Positions 50,848-59,176 of a stretch of DNA of 64,000 nt are shown piece by piece. A program made the position numbers and the translations under genes. The stretch is from Saccharibacillus endophyticus. GTDB lineage: Bacteria; Bacillota; Bacilli; Paenibacillales; Paenibacillaceae. Location: NCBI RefSeq assembly GCF_013185185.1, contig NZ_JAAZWE010000005.1:248001-312000 (forward strand), in the 5' to 3' direction. Every line of letters starts with the position of its first letter. Position 1 is the first letter of the stretch. A model generated the notes under the pieces. It was not told the origin of the DNA and made no database searches. It saw only the letters and a program-made list of their open reading frames with translations.

Positions 50848-50965
50848 GTTGTCCAGTCTCCCTTCTCAAAGCGCGAATGCGCGAGCGGAAAGCGGCGGGT
50901 TTCGGTTTTCCGTTTCCCGACCGGTGGTATATAAGAATGACCTTATGTTGGAAGGAGTTGGATCT

Positions 50966-51894
50966 TTGCACCGTTCTGCCGCTGCCGCGTTCAAAAACGG
51001 CCTGCTTCTCATGCGTCCCGCCGCCGTAGGCGCCTCGAGCGTCGTCTCATCTTTTCCGGCATGTATCCGTTGTTTCTGCACCCTTCCGTGTCTGCGGGCC
51101 AAGCGTTCGGCACCTCGCTGATCCTGCTGGCCGGCTGCCTGCTGATCCACGGCCTGCTCACGCATGCGCTGAACGATTACACGGATTACCGTTCCGGCAC
51201 GGACGAGCGCAGTCCGGCGATGCTGTCCGGCGGAAGCCGGGTGATTCAAAACGGAAAGATGACGCCCGAAGCTTTGGGACGGTTCGGGTTGGGTTTGACG
51301 GCCGTCCTGCTGGTCTGCGCCTTGCTGCTGATTCTGCTGGGCCGGGTTCCGCTCGCCGCACTGCTGCTGATCGGAATCTGGGGCGCCGTCTCTTACTCGA
51401 CCCCGCCGCTGCGGCTGGCCTACGTTCCGTTCGCGGGAGAGTGGCTCAGCACGTTCCCTGCCGCCTTTGCGTTGGGACTTGGCGGAGCCTGGCTGCTGCT
51501 CGGCAGCCTGCCGGACTGGGCTTTGCAAAACGCCTGGATCAACGCCGTCTACTGCATCGCTTGGGTCATGGTGCACCATATTCCCGATCTGGACGCCGAC
51601 CGCCAAGCTTCGCCGCGCAAACGGACCAGCGTCGTATGGGCGGTCGAACGCTTCGGCCTCGCTTACGCGCGGCTGCCGGCAATCGTCTATTTCGGGATCA
51701 TCGGATTGTCTTCGCTGTGGCTGGCCGGATCGGAACGTTGGCTCGGAGCGGCGGGAACGGCGGCGGTCGCGATCCTGTCGATCTACTGGTTGTCGAAAGC
51801 CGATATGCGGGACGCGGCGGCGGTCACGGCCTGCGAAAAAAAGATGCTGCTCGCCGCGATCGTTCTAGCGGTATGGCTCGGCATTTTCTACTGA
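50966..51894 (+). pseudogene. UbiA-family prenyltransferase, frameshifted near its 5' end
   Basis: The main frame (ATG 51061 to 51894) has both Asp-rich motifs, NDYTDYRSGTD and DLDADRQ, plus several membrane segments, but lacks the first helix of UbiA proteins. In the -1-related frame directly upstream, TTG at 50966 (AAGGAG 8 nt before) starts HRSAAAAFKNGLLLMRPAAVGASSVV, which is the expected N-terminus. Adding one base after GTCGTC at about 51044-51049 joins both frames into a typical protein (VV-x-IFSGMYPL). Either a single-base deletion inactivates the gene, or a sequencing error is present. Related enzymes attach isoprenoid chains to aromatic acceptors (MenA-like). Confidence 0.78.
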
Positions 51895-51937
51895 CGCGAC
51901 TCCGAAAAAATGATTGAGGCTTTGCCTGCTGTTCGTC

Positions 51938-51966
51938 TTGAAACCGTTTTATTTTTATGCAAGAAT
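51938..51966 (+). promoter_or_regulatory. Candidate promoter of the aldo/keto reductase
   Basis: TTGAAA, 17-nt spacer, AAGAAT; the -10 is a 4 of 6 match. It lies 68 nt upstream of the ATG. Confidence 0.35.
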
Positions 51967-52034
51967 TGTTATGGCTTCCCGAAACGGATCGGCCCTGATC
52001 AAAAGAGGCTACATATAGAGGAGGAATTCGAATC

Positions 52035-52952
52035 ATGAGAACGATCAAGCTCGGAACCAGCAACCTCGACGTACCTGTGGTCGCCGTAGGCTGCATGCGC
52101 ATCGATTCGCTGGATAAAAAGGAAGCGGAAGCGTTCGTGCAAACTTCGCTGGACGAAGGCGCGAATTTCTTCGACCACGCGGACATTTACGGCGGGGGCA
52201 AATGCGAGGAGATTTTCGCGGAAGCGGTGCAGATGAGTCCGACCGTGCGCGAGAAGCTGATTCTTCAGTCCAAGTGCGGCATTCGCCAAGGACAATTCGA
52301 CTTTTCCAAAGAACATATCCTGTCGTCGGTGGACGGCATTCTGAAGCGCTTGAACACGGAATATCTGGATATTCTGCTGCTGCACCGCCCGGACGCGCTC
52401 GTCGAGCCGGAAGAAGTCGCGGAAGCGTTCGATCAGTTGGAAGCTTCGGGCAAAGTCCGCCACTTCGGCGTATCCAACCAGAAGCCGATGCAGATCGAGC
52501 TTTTGAAAAAATACGTGAAGCAGCCGCTCGTCGCCAACCAGCTTCAGCTCAGCATCACCAACGCCAACATGATCTCCAACGGCGTGAACGTGAACATGCT
52601 GATCGACGAGTCGGTGGATCGCGACGGAAGCATTCTCGACTACTGCCGTCTGCACGATATCACGATCCAACCATGGTCGCCGTTCCAGTACGGATTCTTC
52701 GAAGGCGTCTTTCTGGACAACGATAAATTCCCCGAGCTTAACGCCGAAATCAATAAAGTGGCCGAAGCGCACGGCGTAAGCAACACGACGATCGCGATCG
52801 CCTGGCTGCTGCGTCACCCGGCGAACATGCAGCCCGTAACCGGCACGATGAACATTCAGCGCATCAAGGACTGCATCAAGGCAAGCGAAGTGAAACTTTC
52901 CCGCGAAGAGTGGTACGGCATTTACCGCGCGGCGGGGAATCAACTGCCTTAA
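52035..52952 (+). CDS. Aldo/keto reductase, YdhF-like
   Basis: The 305-aa protein has the catalytic residues Asp (FFDHADIYGGG, with Tyr), Lys (ILQSKCGI) and His (LLLHRPD) and the NADPH site near the C-terminus (PVTGTMNIQRIKD). It resembles E. coli YdhF, an AKR of unclear substrate. ATG 52035 follows GAGGAGGAATTCGAATC. Length typical. It is monocistronic with a terminator shared with the convergent glycosyltransferase. Confidence 0.92.
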   Translation: MRTIKLGTSNLDVPVVAVGCMRIDSLDKKEAEAFVQTSLDEGANFFDHADIYGGGKCEEIFAEAVQMSPTVREKLILQSKCGIRQGQFDFSKEHILSSVDGILKRLNTEYLDILLLHRPDALVEPEEVAEAFDQLEASGKVRHFGVSNQKPMQIELLKKYVKQPLVANQLQLSITNANMISNGVNVNMLIDESVDRDGSILDYCRLHDITIQPWSPFQYGFFEGVFLDNDKFPELNAEINKVAEAHGVSNTTIAIAWLLRHPANMQPVTGTMNIQRIKDCIKASEVKLSREEWYGIYRAAGNQLP

Positions 52953-53014
52953 GCTTTGTCTGCAAACAATCGGCATCGAGCCATTGAGTGTCTCATCGCA
53001 GTGATCGATTTGCC

Positions 53015-53092
53015 CTAAAAAAGAATCCTGTTCGCCTTGCGACCCGCTTATCCGAAGATAGGCAGGCCGCGACGGCGACAAGGGTTTTTTTC
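53015..53092. terminator. Compound hairpin, bidirectional terminator
   Basis: An A-run at 53018-53023 and a T-run at 53085-53091 flank an imperfect stem with TTATC-cgaa-GATA at its centre. It ends the reductase gene and the glycosyltransferase gene. Confidence 0.65.
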
Positions 53093-53113
53093 GCCTTTAT
53101 AGGCATCATCGCT

Positions 53114-54157
53114 TTAAACCTCCGGCCGCAGCACCTGCGCCTTCGATTTTTCCGTTCCGCTATGTAACGTTTGCGTGTACAGCTCAACCAATCGTCGGCC
53201 TACCGCATCCAGATCCAGACCGAAGGCAAGCTTACGGCCGTTCTCTGTCAGGTCGGGCAGCGTGCGTCCGACGATTCCGCGAATTCCCCGTTCGAAACTC
53301 TCCAGATCGCGGGCCTTGTACACCGTGCCGCCGTCCTCCAACCACTCCGCATAGATCGGCAGGTCGCGCACCAGTACCGGAACCCCCGCAGCCAGCGCCT
53401 CCAGCAGCACGATCCCTTCCGTTTCCTCATGCGTGGCGAACAAGAACAAATCGCTGCCGCAATAAGCGTCCCGCAGCTCGTCCCGATTCACGTAGCCCGG
53501 GAAATGCAGGTTCGGCAGCTTACTCTCGACCGCTTCACGAATCTTGGAAGGCACCATATACAGCGGCGTAAAACCGAACCAGTAGAATTCGTGATCCGGC
53601 ATGCGGCGCGCCAGCTCGACGAAGTCCAATATCCCTTTGCGTTCGATATAGTGGCCGACGGATATGACGACTTTCGTCTCGCCCGACAACCCGTGCTTGC
53701 GGCGGAAACGCTGCCCCGCCTCCGTATCCGGTGCGAAAAAAGCGCTATCCACGCCGTTTGACAGACTCACGATCGGCGGAATCTTTCCATAGGCTTGAAT
53801 CAATCCTTTTGAATACTCGGTCGGGGTAATCAGCAAGTCGGCACTGCGATAGCAGCGTAAAATCCACTGCTTGAACAGCGGCGCGGCCAGATTGGAACCG
53901 ATGAACGAATTGCGAAAATCCTCCATGGTGGAGTGGGCATGGTAGACGACTTTTTTGCCTTTGCGTCTGGCTCTGCGCGCCATGCGCAGCGAATCCGGGA
54001 AGATGGTATTCAGATGCACGAGATCGTAATCGCCCCGCTCGTCCATCGTATAATCGACGCCGAGCCGCTCCATCGCCTCGCGCTGATGACGGATCGCTTC
54101 GCCTACGCCGCTGCGGCTCACCGTATTCAATGATCCGGCGTACAGCAATATTTTCAT
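53114..54157 (-). CDS. GT4 glycosyltransferase, LafB-like (second sugar of glycolipid)
   Basis: The 347-aa protein resembles LafB of lactobacilli and related galactosyltransferases that add the second sugar to monoglucosyl-diacylglycerol: the stretch EDFRNSFIGSNLAAPLFKQW and the ITPTEYSKGLI block are strikingly similar. The GT4 donor-site EETEGIVLLEALAAG is at about 265. It should act at the cytosolic face. ATG 54157 follows AAGGGAAGG. It is the third gene of a set with TVP38 and another GT4. The glycolipid role is inferred from similarity and context. Confidence 0.8.
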   Translation of the reverse strand: MKILLYAGSLNTVSRSGVGEAIRHQREAMERLGVDYTMDERGDYDLVHLNTIFPDSLRMARRARRKGKKVVYHAHSTMEDFRNSFIGSNLAAPLFKQWILRCYRSADLLITPTEYSKGLIQAYGKIPPIVSLSNGVDSAFFAPDTEAGQRFRRKHGLSGETKVVISVGHYIERKGILDFVELARRMPDHEFYWFGFTPLYMVPSKIREAVESKLPNLHFPGYVNRDELRDAYCGSDLFLFATHEETEGIVLLEALAAGVPVLVRDLPIYAEWLEDGGTVYKARDLESFERGIRGIVGRTLPDLTENGRKLAFGLDLDAVGRRLVELYTQTLHSGTEKSKAQVLRPEV

Positions 54158-54229
54158 GAAAGCTTCCTTCCCTTCTGGAGCGGAATACAGTGGATCGAAG
54201 ACAACTTGATTCTCCCCTTCCGCTCTTCC

Positions 54230-54829
54230 CTACGCGATGCCGAACAGCCTTGCCAAATAGGTGATCGCCGTGCTTAGACCGAAGCTGTAAGCCGCAATCG
54301 CCAGCGGCTTGCCCAGCAGGATGATCGCGGTAAAACGGCGGAACGTCATCTTGGTCGTCCCGGCCAAATAGCACAGGAAATCGTCCGGCGCGACCGGCAT
54401 GAAGATCGCCACGGCGAACAAATTATTGAAGCGGCGCCCTTCCGTCCAGTGATTATACTTGGCCCGAAGCTTCGGACTGAACATGCTTTCGATAATCGGC
54501 TGTCCGTATTTGCGCGCCAACAAGAAAGCAGCGAGGGAACCGAGGCAGATGCCGACATAATTGTAGATAAATCCGGCCAAGGGTCCGAAAACCAATATGC
54601 CCGCCACGCAGCCGATGCCTCCCGGAAGAATCGGAATGACGACCTGCACGGCCTGGAATACTACGAAAATCAGCGGCGCCCAGACGCCGAAGCCTTCCAA
54701 AAAAGCGCCCAGCGCCTCCTGCGAACGGAAGATTCCCGTATAGAAGCCGTAGAACGCAAGAGCCGCGCAGGCCGCCAGACCGGCAGCGGTCGAGGCATTC
54801 ATCATAATCCGAAACGAAAAAGGCTTCAT
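54230..54829 (-). CDS. TVP38/TMEM64 (VTT) family membrane protein
   Basis: The 199-aa protein has 5-6 membrane segments and the VTT core FQAVQVVIPILPGGIGCVAGILVFGPLAGFIYNYVGICLGSLAAFLLAR, then FVAVAIFMPVAPDDFLCYLAGTTKMTFRRF. VTT proteins are thought to transport or scramble lipids. Its place between two glycosyltransferases suggests that it handles a glycolipid or its precursor. ATG 54829 follows GGAGGAACCGATC. Confidence 0.88.
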   Translation of the reverse strand: MKPFSFRIMMNASTAAGLAACAALAFYGFYTGIFRSQEALGAFLEGFGVWAPLIFVVFQAVQVVIPILPGGIGCVAGILVFGPLAGFIYNYVGICLGSLAAFLLARKYGQPIIESMFSPKLRAKYNHWTEGRRFNNLFAVAIFMPVAPDDFLCYLAGTTKMTFRRFTAIILLGKPLAIAAYSFGLSTAITYLARLFGIA

Positions 54830-54888
54830 GATCGGTTCCTCCGATTCGTAAAATGGGACCGGGTATCCGAGCCTTCCGGATATCCTTC

Positions 54889-56088
54889 TTACTTGATTGC
54901 CGCTTTAGTGGCGGCAGGCAGCAGCAAACGACTTGGAATCGGCCGATACGCCGCAATGGCCCTGACATAAATTTGTTCGGCACTCTCGGCAAATGCCGAA
55001 GACGAATACTTGCCCAGTGCCTTGCGGCGAGCATTCTCTCCCATCTCGACGAGCCGTTCGCGGCTGCTCAAGACCGAAGACAAAGCTTCCTTAAATTGCT
55101 CAAACGATTCGTATTGCCATCCGTTCACGCCGGTATCGACGACGTCCTTCAAGCAATCGTCGCGGCGGCATAATACGGGCAGCCCCGAAGCCATCGCTTC
55201 GATATAGGTAAGTCCCTGCGTCTCGCTGTTGGAGGCACTGACGAACAGGTCACCCAGCCGATAATAATCGGCGACCTCATGCGGTTGAACCATCCCCGCA
55301 AACACGATCCGGTCGTCCAAGCCCAACGCCGCTGCGTAACGTTCCAGCGAAGACCGATGCGGGCCGTCGCCGACGACCAGCAGTTTGACGCCCGGGGCTT
55401 GATACTCCGACGTGAATCGAAGAATCTCTTCCAGATTTTTTTCCTTCGCCAACCTTCCGACGGATACCAGTACAACATCTTTTTCGGTCAGCCCAAGCTT
55501 CTTTCTTAGAAGAGAGCGACGTTCGTTAGGCAATTCCGCTTGAAATTGATCCAGATCGACACCCGTAGGCACGATCTGAATATCGCCCGGTACGCCGTAG
55601 CCCGTAAGCAGACCGTGCACCTTCTCTGTCGGTGCCACTACGCACTGCACATGCCGCAGCGTGTTGCGCGAAAACCAGGCGACGGCCGCTTTTCCCCAAG
55701 TTCGACTCGGCGAAAAGTAATGGGTGTAATCTTCGTACACCGTATGATAAGTATGGACGATCGGGACATTAAGCTTCCCGGCTATGTATCGGGCCATGCG
55801 GAACGTGCTGAATTCGCATTGCGAATGGACCACGTCCGGCTTCCAGTCCAGCAGCGACCGAAGTTCTCTGCGGTGTACGCGCAGCGCTGTGCGCACTCCG
55901 GGATACAGGGCCGCTACAGAACCTATATAGGTAACGCCGTCTTCCTCAAACGAATGCGCATCCGGCGACAGCGTTAAAATACGGACTTCATGTCCGTTCT
56001 TCTCCAGCTCGCTTTGCAGATTGACCACCGAGGTGACGACTCCGTTGATGATTGGCCGGTAACATTCGGTTGTAATCAAAATTTTCAT
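54889..56088 (-). CDS. GT4 glycosyltransferase, diacylglycerol glucosyltransferase (LafA)-like
   Basis: The 399-aa protein has YRPIINGVVTSVVNLQSELEKNGHEV near 10, FSTFRMARYIAGKLNVPIVHTYHTVYEDYTHYF near 95, and the C-terminal E-x7-E motif in SNSETQGLTYIEAMASGLPV near 295. These are the marks of 1,2-diacylglycerol 3-alpha-glucosyltransferases. It probably makes the first sugar of a glycolipid anchor. ATG 56088 has only a weak site (AGGGACAGGT). A -10 TATAAT lies 49-54 nt upstream on the minus strand. It is the first gene of the set. Confidence 0.85.
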   Translation of the reverse strand: MKILITTECYRPIINGVVTSVVNLQSELEKNGHEVRILTLSPDAHSFEEDGVTYIGSVAALYPGVRTALRVHRRELRSLLDWKPDVVHSQCEFSTFRMARYIAGKLNVPIVHTYHTVYEDYTHYFSPSRTWGKAAVAWFSRNTLRHVQCVVAPTEKVHGLLTGYGVPGDIQIVPTGVDLDQFQAELPNERRSLLRKKLGLTEKDVVLVSVGRLAKEKNLEEILRFTSEYQAPGVKLLVVGDGPHRSSLERYAAALGLDDRIVFAGMVQPHEVADYYRLGDLFVSASNSETQGLTYIEAMASGLPVLCRRDDCLKDVVDTGVNGWQYESFEQFKEALSSVLSSRERLVEMGENARRKALGKYSSSAFAESAEQIYVRAIAAYRPIPSRLLLPAATKAAIK

Positions 56089-56521
56089 ACCTGTCCCTCG
56101 ATTTCAATAGAATTTGGGCGGTCGGGAATACCTTTTATTATATCTTCTCTGTTTAAAATACATTCGAATGCCGGATTAAACAATCCTAAACAATTGTTAA
56201 CATTTGTTTTAGGCGGCGAACTGCTTTACCTATAGTTTAGACCATGTGATTGCAGAACCGTGCATATAAATTATGAAGAATCCTTAATTGCCGCAAATCG
56301 CGGCGACAATCGGCATTCACGGGTACGTTTTAAGACGATTTGCAAAGCATTCGCCCCTGCATTTCATGCACGGGAAACCCGAATCGCCTGTTGTTGCTGC
56401 GTCCCACCCGATCACGTTCCAAGATTATACAACCCGTTCATCAAAAAGTCATGGGAAATCCGAATGAAAACGGTTATAATCGTTGTTCGAAAGCACAATC
56501 GGAAAAGGAAGCGTGAACGAC
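56089..56521. other. Divergent promoter region between the glycolipid operon and cdaR
   Basis: A -10 TATAAT for the glycosyltransferase operon is at 56137-56142 (minus strand), and a -10 TATAAT for cdaR at 56475-56480. Both -35 boxes are poor. The middle (56200-56430) shows no gene. Confidence 0.5.
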
Positions 56522-57550
56522 ATGTTTCAACTCTCGGAAAAACAAGCGCAAGAGATCGTCGATAAGATGATGCAGGACATTCCCTACAATATAAACATCA
56601 TGAACGACCGCGGAGTTATCATCGGCAGCGGAAATCGCGAGCGAATCGGTACGGTTCATGATGCAGCCGTGCGCGCGCTTGCCACGGGACGAATGGTCGA
56701 AGTGCTCGAAGAAGGCAAATTCGAGAAAAAAGGCACCAACGAACCGATCGTGATCGGCGATACGCGGGTCGGCGTGATCGGAATCAGCGGCGAGCCGGAT
56801 GAAGTACGTCCCTTCTGTAACATCGTGCGCACGACGGTGTCCTTACTGGTCGAGCAGAAAACCGCCCTCGAAACGTTGGCCCATGAAGAAAATCGCCGAT
56901 CGGCTTTTATTCGCATGCTGCTGGAACACCGCGGAGCCTATACGCAAAAAATAAGAAAAGAAGCCGCAGGATACGGACTCGACCTCGCGCTCCGAACGCA
57001 GGTGTTATATGTGACGGGCTTTGAAGCGGAAAACGATGCCTCGGCGCTGCTGCTGCGGTTTCCTGCATTCCGGTTGGAGGAGGGCGTTCATCTGGTGCTC
57101 ATTCAAGAAGACGCTTCTGCGGAAAAGCTCGCCGAATCGCTGCTGCACGTACAACCCCATATCCGAATCGCAATCGGGCAGCAGGAGGAATCGATCGCGG
57201 ACAGCTTTCTTCAAGCTCGCTCTGCCCTGCATGTGCAAGCCGCGTTGAAACCTTCTGCAAACTTGATCCGTTTCCATGAAGTGTCTTTTCTCGCCGGACT
57301 TGCTCAAGTTGATACGGGTCCCCGCCTTCGCGCAACCGCAAAACTTGCCGATCATCCCGACCTGCTGGATACCCTTCGGATTTTCGTGGAGCAGGACGGC
57401 AGCATGTCGGGAACCGCCGAACGCCTCGCGATTCACCGCAACACGCTGCAATACCGGCTAAAGCGGATCGCCGAGCTGACCGGGCGCGACCCTCGTAAAG
57501 TGTTGGAGCTATTCCAGCTCGTGCACGATCTGTTGGCCGAGTATCGATGA
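56522..57550 (+). CDS. cdaR: CdaR family sugar-diacid/glycerate regulator
   Basis: The 342-aa protein has an N-terminal sensing domain (LSEKQAQEIVDKMMQDIPYNINIMNDRGVIIGSGNRERIGTVHDAA, typical CdaR) and a C-terminal helix-turn-helix (FVEQDGSMSGTAERLAIHRNTLQYRLKRI). CdaR activates genes for galactarate, glucarate and glycerate use. ATG 56522 has GGAAG 10 nt upstream; starts at 56513 (GTG) or 56483 fit less. A glycerate kinase gene lies directly downstream, convergent, so the regulator probably controls it from its own promoter. Confidence 0.92.
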   Translation: MFQLSEKQAQEIVDKMMQDIPYNINIMNDRGVIIGSGNRERIGTVHDAAVRALATGRMVEVLEEGKFEKKGTNEPIVIGDTRVGVIGISGEPDEVRPFCNIVRTTVSLLVEQKTALETLAHEENRRSAFIRMLLEHRGAYTQKIRKEAAGYGLDLALRTQVLYVTGFEAENDASALLLRFPAFRLEEGVHLVLIQEDASAEKLAESLLHVQPHIRIAIGQQEESIADSFLQARSALHVQAALKPSANLIRFHEVSFLAGLAQVDTGPRLRATAKLADHPDLLDTLRIFVEQDGSMSGTAERLAIHRNTLQYRLKRIAELTGRDPRKVLELFQLVHDLLAEYR

Positions 57551-57621
57551 ATCGGGAGTTGGGCAGCCAAAAGGACGAAGACGAAATTAGCGAAAAAAAC
57601 ATAAGCTGCACCGACATGGCG

Positions 57622-57657
57622 AAAAGCCGGTTTCTCATTGAAGAGAAACCGGCTTTT
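57622..57657. terminator. Bidirectional terminator between cdaR and glycerate kinase
   Basis: AAGCCGGTTTCTC pairs with GAGAAACCGGCTT with short loop (57624-57655); A-run and T-run flank it. Confidence 0.92.
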
Positions 57658-57679
57658 GTGATTAACCATACGCGTACGC

Positions 57680-58822
57680 TCAATCCGCAAACTTCAGCAC
57701 GCGCGCAATATTTTCGCAAGTCCTCGCCACGTTCTCGGGACCTGCCGCCAGCAGTTCCGGCAGTTCGCCCGCTCCCGGCACAATACCGAAAATCGCGTCG
57801 ATTCCTTCGTCGTACAGCGCCTCGATCCCGTCTCCGACATAACCCGCGACCGCGATGACCTTTTTCCCGGCACGCTTGGCCGCGGCCGCTACGCCGTAAG
57901 GCGTTTTGCCGAATTTGGTCTGGAAATCGATACCGCCTTCGCCCGTGAATACGAGATCCGCTTCGCCCGCCTTGCGCTCAAGCTCCGTGTAATCCAGCAC
58001 GATCTCTACGCCTTTGCGCAGCTCGGAACGTGTAAACACCAACAATCCCGCTCCCAATCCGCCGGCCGCCCCCGCTCCCGGTACATCCCGAACGTCGCGA
58101 CCCAGCTGTTCGAAGACGATATCGGCGTAATGAGCCAGATTGGCATCGAGCGTCTGCACCATCTCCGGAGTCGCGCCTTTTTGCGGCCCGAATACAGCCG
58201 ATGCGCCATGCTCGCCGCACAGCGGATTGGTCACGTCGCAGGCAACCACGATCTCCACGCCTTGCAGACGCGCATCCAGCCCCGATGTATCGATCTTCGA
58301 CAAGTGAGCAAGCCCACCGCCGCCGCGCGGAATCTCTTGGCCTTTTTCATCCAAAAATTTCGCGCCGAGCGCCTCGGCCATTCCCGCTCCCCCGTCGTTG
58401 GTGGCGCTGCCGCCGATGCCGATCAGAATCTTTTTCGCGCCGCGATCCAGGCATTCGCCAATCAACTCGCCTGTTCCGTAGGTAGTCGTCATCAGCGGAT
58501 TCTTCGTTTCTTTCGTCACGAAATGAATGCCGCTCGCCGATGCCATCTCGATCGCCGCCGTCTCTCCGTCGCCCAGCAATCCGAAGCTTGCCGTCACGGG
58601 AAGGCCCAGCGGCCCCGTCACTTCCTTCGTATGCAGACTGCCGCCGGATGCGTCGACCAGCGACTGCACCGTGCCTTCGCCTCCGTCGGCCATCGGCACG
58701 TGGATAAAGCGGGCGTCGGGGTAGACGCGGCTTAATCCTTTTTCCATCGCGATGCAGACTTCTTTGGCCGTCATGCTCTCCTTGAACGAATCGGGCGCCA
58801 ACAGAAAGGTTTTCCTGCTCAT
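57680..58822 (-). CDS. glxK: Glycerate kinase (GlxK/GarK family)
   Basis: The 380-aa protein has the family marks APDSFKESMTAKEVC at the N-terminus, PMADGGEGTVQSLV near 44, GIGGSATNDGGAGMAEALGAKF near 133 and GAGAAGGLGAGLL near 245, and TGEGGIDFQTKFGKTPYGV near 292. It phosphorylates D-glycerate (2- or 3-position by class; type 2 makes 2-phosphoglycerate). ATG 58822 follows AAAGGAGTGATGTC. It has a remnant of a permease upstream and is probably activated by CdaR. Confidence 0.93.
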   Translation of the reverse strand: MSRKTFLLAPDSFKESMTAKEVCIAMEKGLSRVYPDARFIHVPMADGGEGTVQSLVDASGGSLHTKEVTGPLGLPVTASFGLLGDGETAAIEMASASGIHFVTKETKNPLMTTTYGTGELIGECLDRGAKKILIGIGGSATNDGGAGMAEALGAKFLDEKGQEIPRGGGGLAHLSKIDTSGLDARLQGVEIVVACDVTNPLCGEHGASAVFGPQKGATPEMVQTLDANLAHYADIVFEQLGRDVRDVPGAGAAGGLGAGLLVFTRSELRKGVEIVLDYTELERKAGEADLVFTGEGGIDFQTKFGKTPYGVAAAAKRAGKKVIAVAGYVGDGIEALYDEGIDAIFGIVPGAGELPELLAAGPENVARTCENIARVLKFAD

Positions 58823-58846
58823 GACATCACTCCTTTTTCCTTATCG

Positions 58847-58972
58847 TTATCGGCTACAAGCCAGAAGGAGCGCTACCTTGGAAATGCCCATCTCGTTGCC
58901 GACCGACAAGGCGATAGGCGCGACGATCAAGACCGCGACCGAAATAAACACGCCGACGGCGGTAGTGATCAT
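58847..58972 (-). pseudogene. Remnant of a permease upstream of glycerate kinase
   Basis: A 41-codon frame from an ATG at 58972 (GGGAGG directly before it) reads MITTAVGVFISVAVLIVAPI then LSVGNEMGISKVALLLACSR and stops. The hydrophobic sequence and the GISKxALLLA pattern look like the inner part of a GntP-type or related sugar-acid transporter. Glycerate kinases in this group often have such a permease gene next to them. The frame is closed upstream by a stop at about 59025. I infer a decayed permease; a short coding peptide is possible. Confidence 0.4.
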
Positions 58973-59060
58973 CCTCCCAAACGCCACAGCTATTGTTGAA
59001 CACGCTTTCAGTATAGGCTTTCATGAACGGGAAAAGATATTGATGAAAAGACGAAATTTG

Positions 59061-59076
59061 TTGTGCATATGCACAA
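59061..59076. promoter_or_regulatory. Perfect palindrome, likely CdaR operator
   Basis: TTGTGCATATGCACAA is a perfect 16-bp palindrome 240 nt upstream of glycerate kinase and 89 nt upstream of the permease remnant. A CdaR-type site is the best guess from context. Confidence 0.5.
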
Positions 59077-59132
59077 TTAGAATTCGGATCGAAGCAGTGC
59101 TTCGGGTCCGGTATATTCGGCGCACGCCTACT

Positions 59133-59159
59133 AAAAAACCGACCCGGAACGGATCGGTT
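59133..59159 (-). terminator. Terminator of the second aldo/keto reductase
   Basis: AACCGAtCC and GGgTCGGTT on the minus strand (59137-59159) pair with mismatches, followed by TTTTTA. Confidence 0.7.
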
Positions 59160-59176
59160 TCATGCTGAACAAGTAT

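Noticed and set aside
58752..59168. 138-codon plus-strand frame upstream of glycerate kinase
   Set aside because: It runs antisense to the start of the kinase gene and the permease remnant; the minus strand gives the hydrophobic, transporter-like reading.
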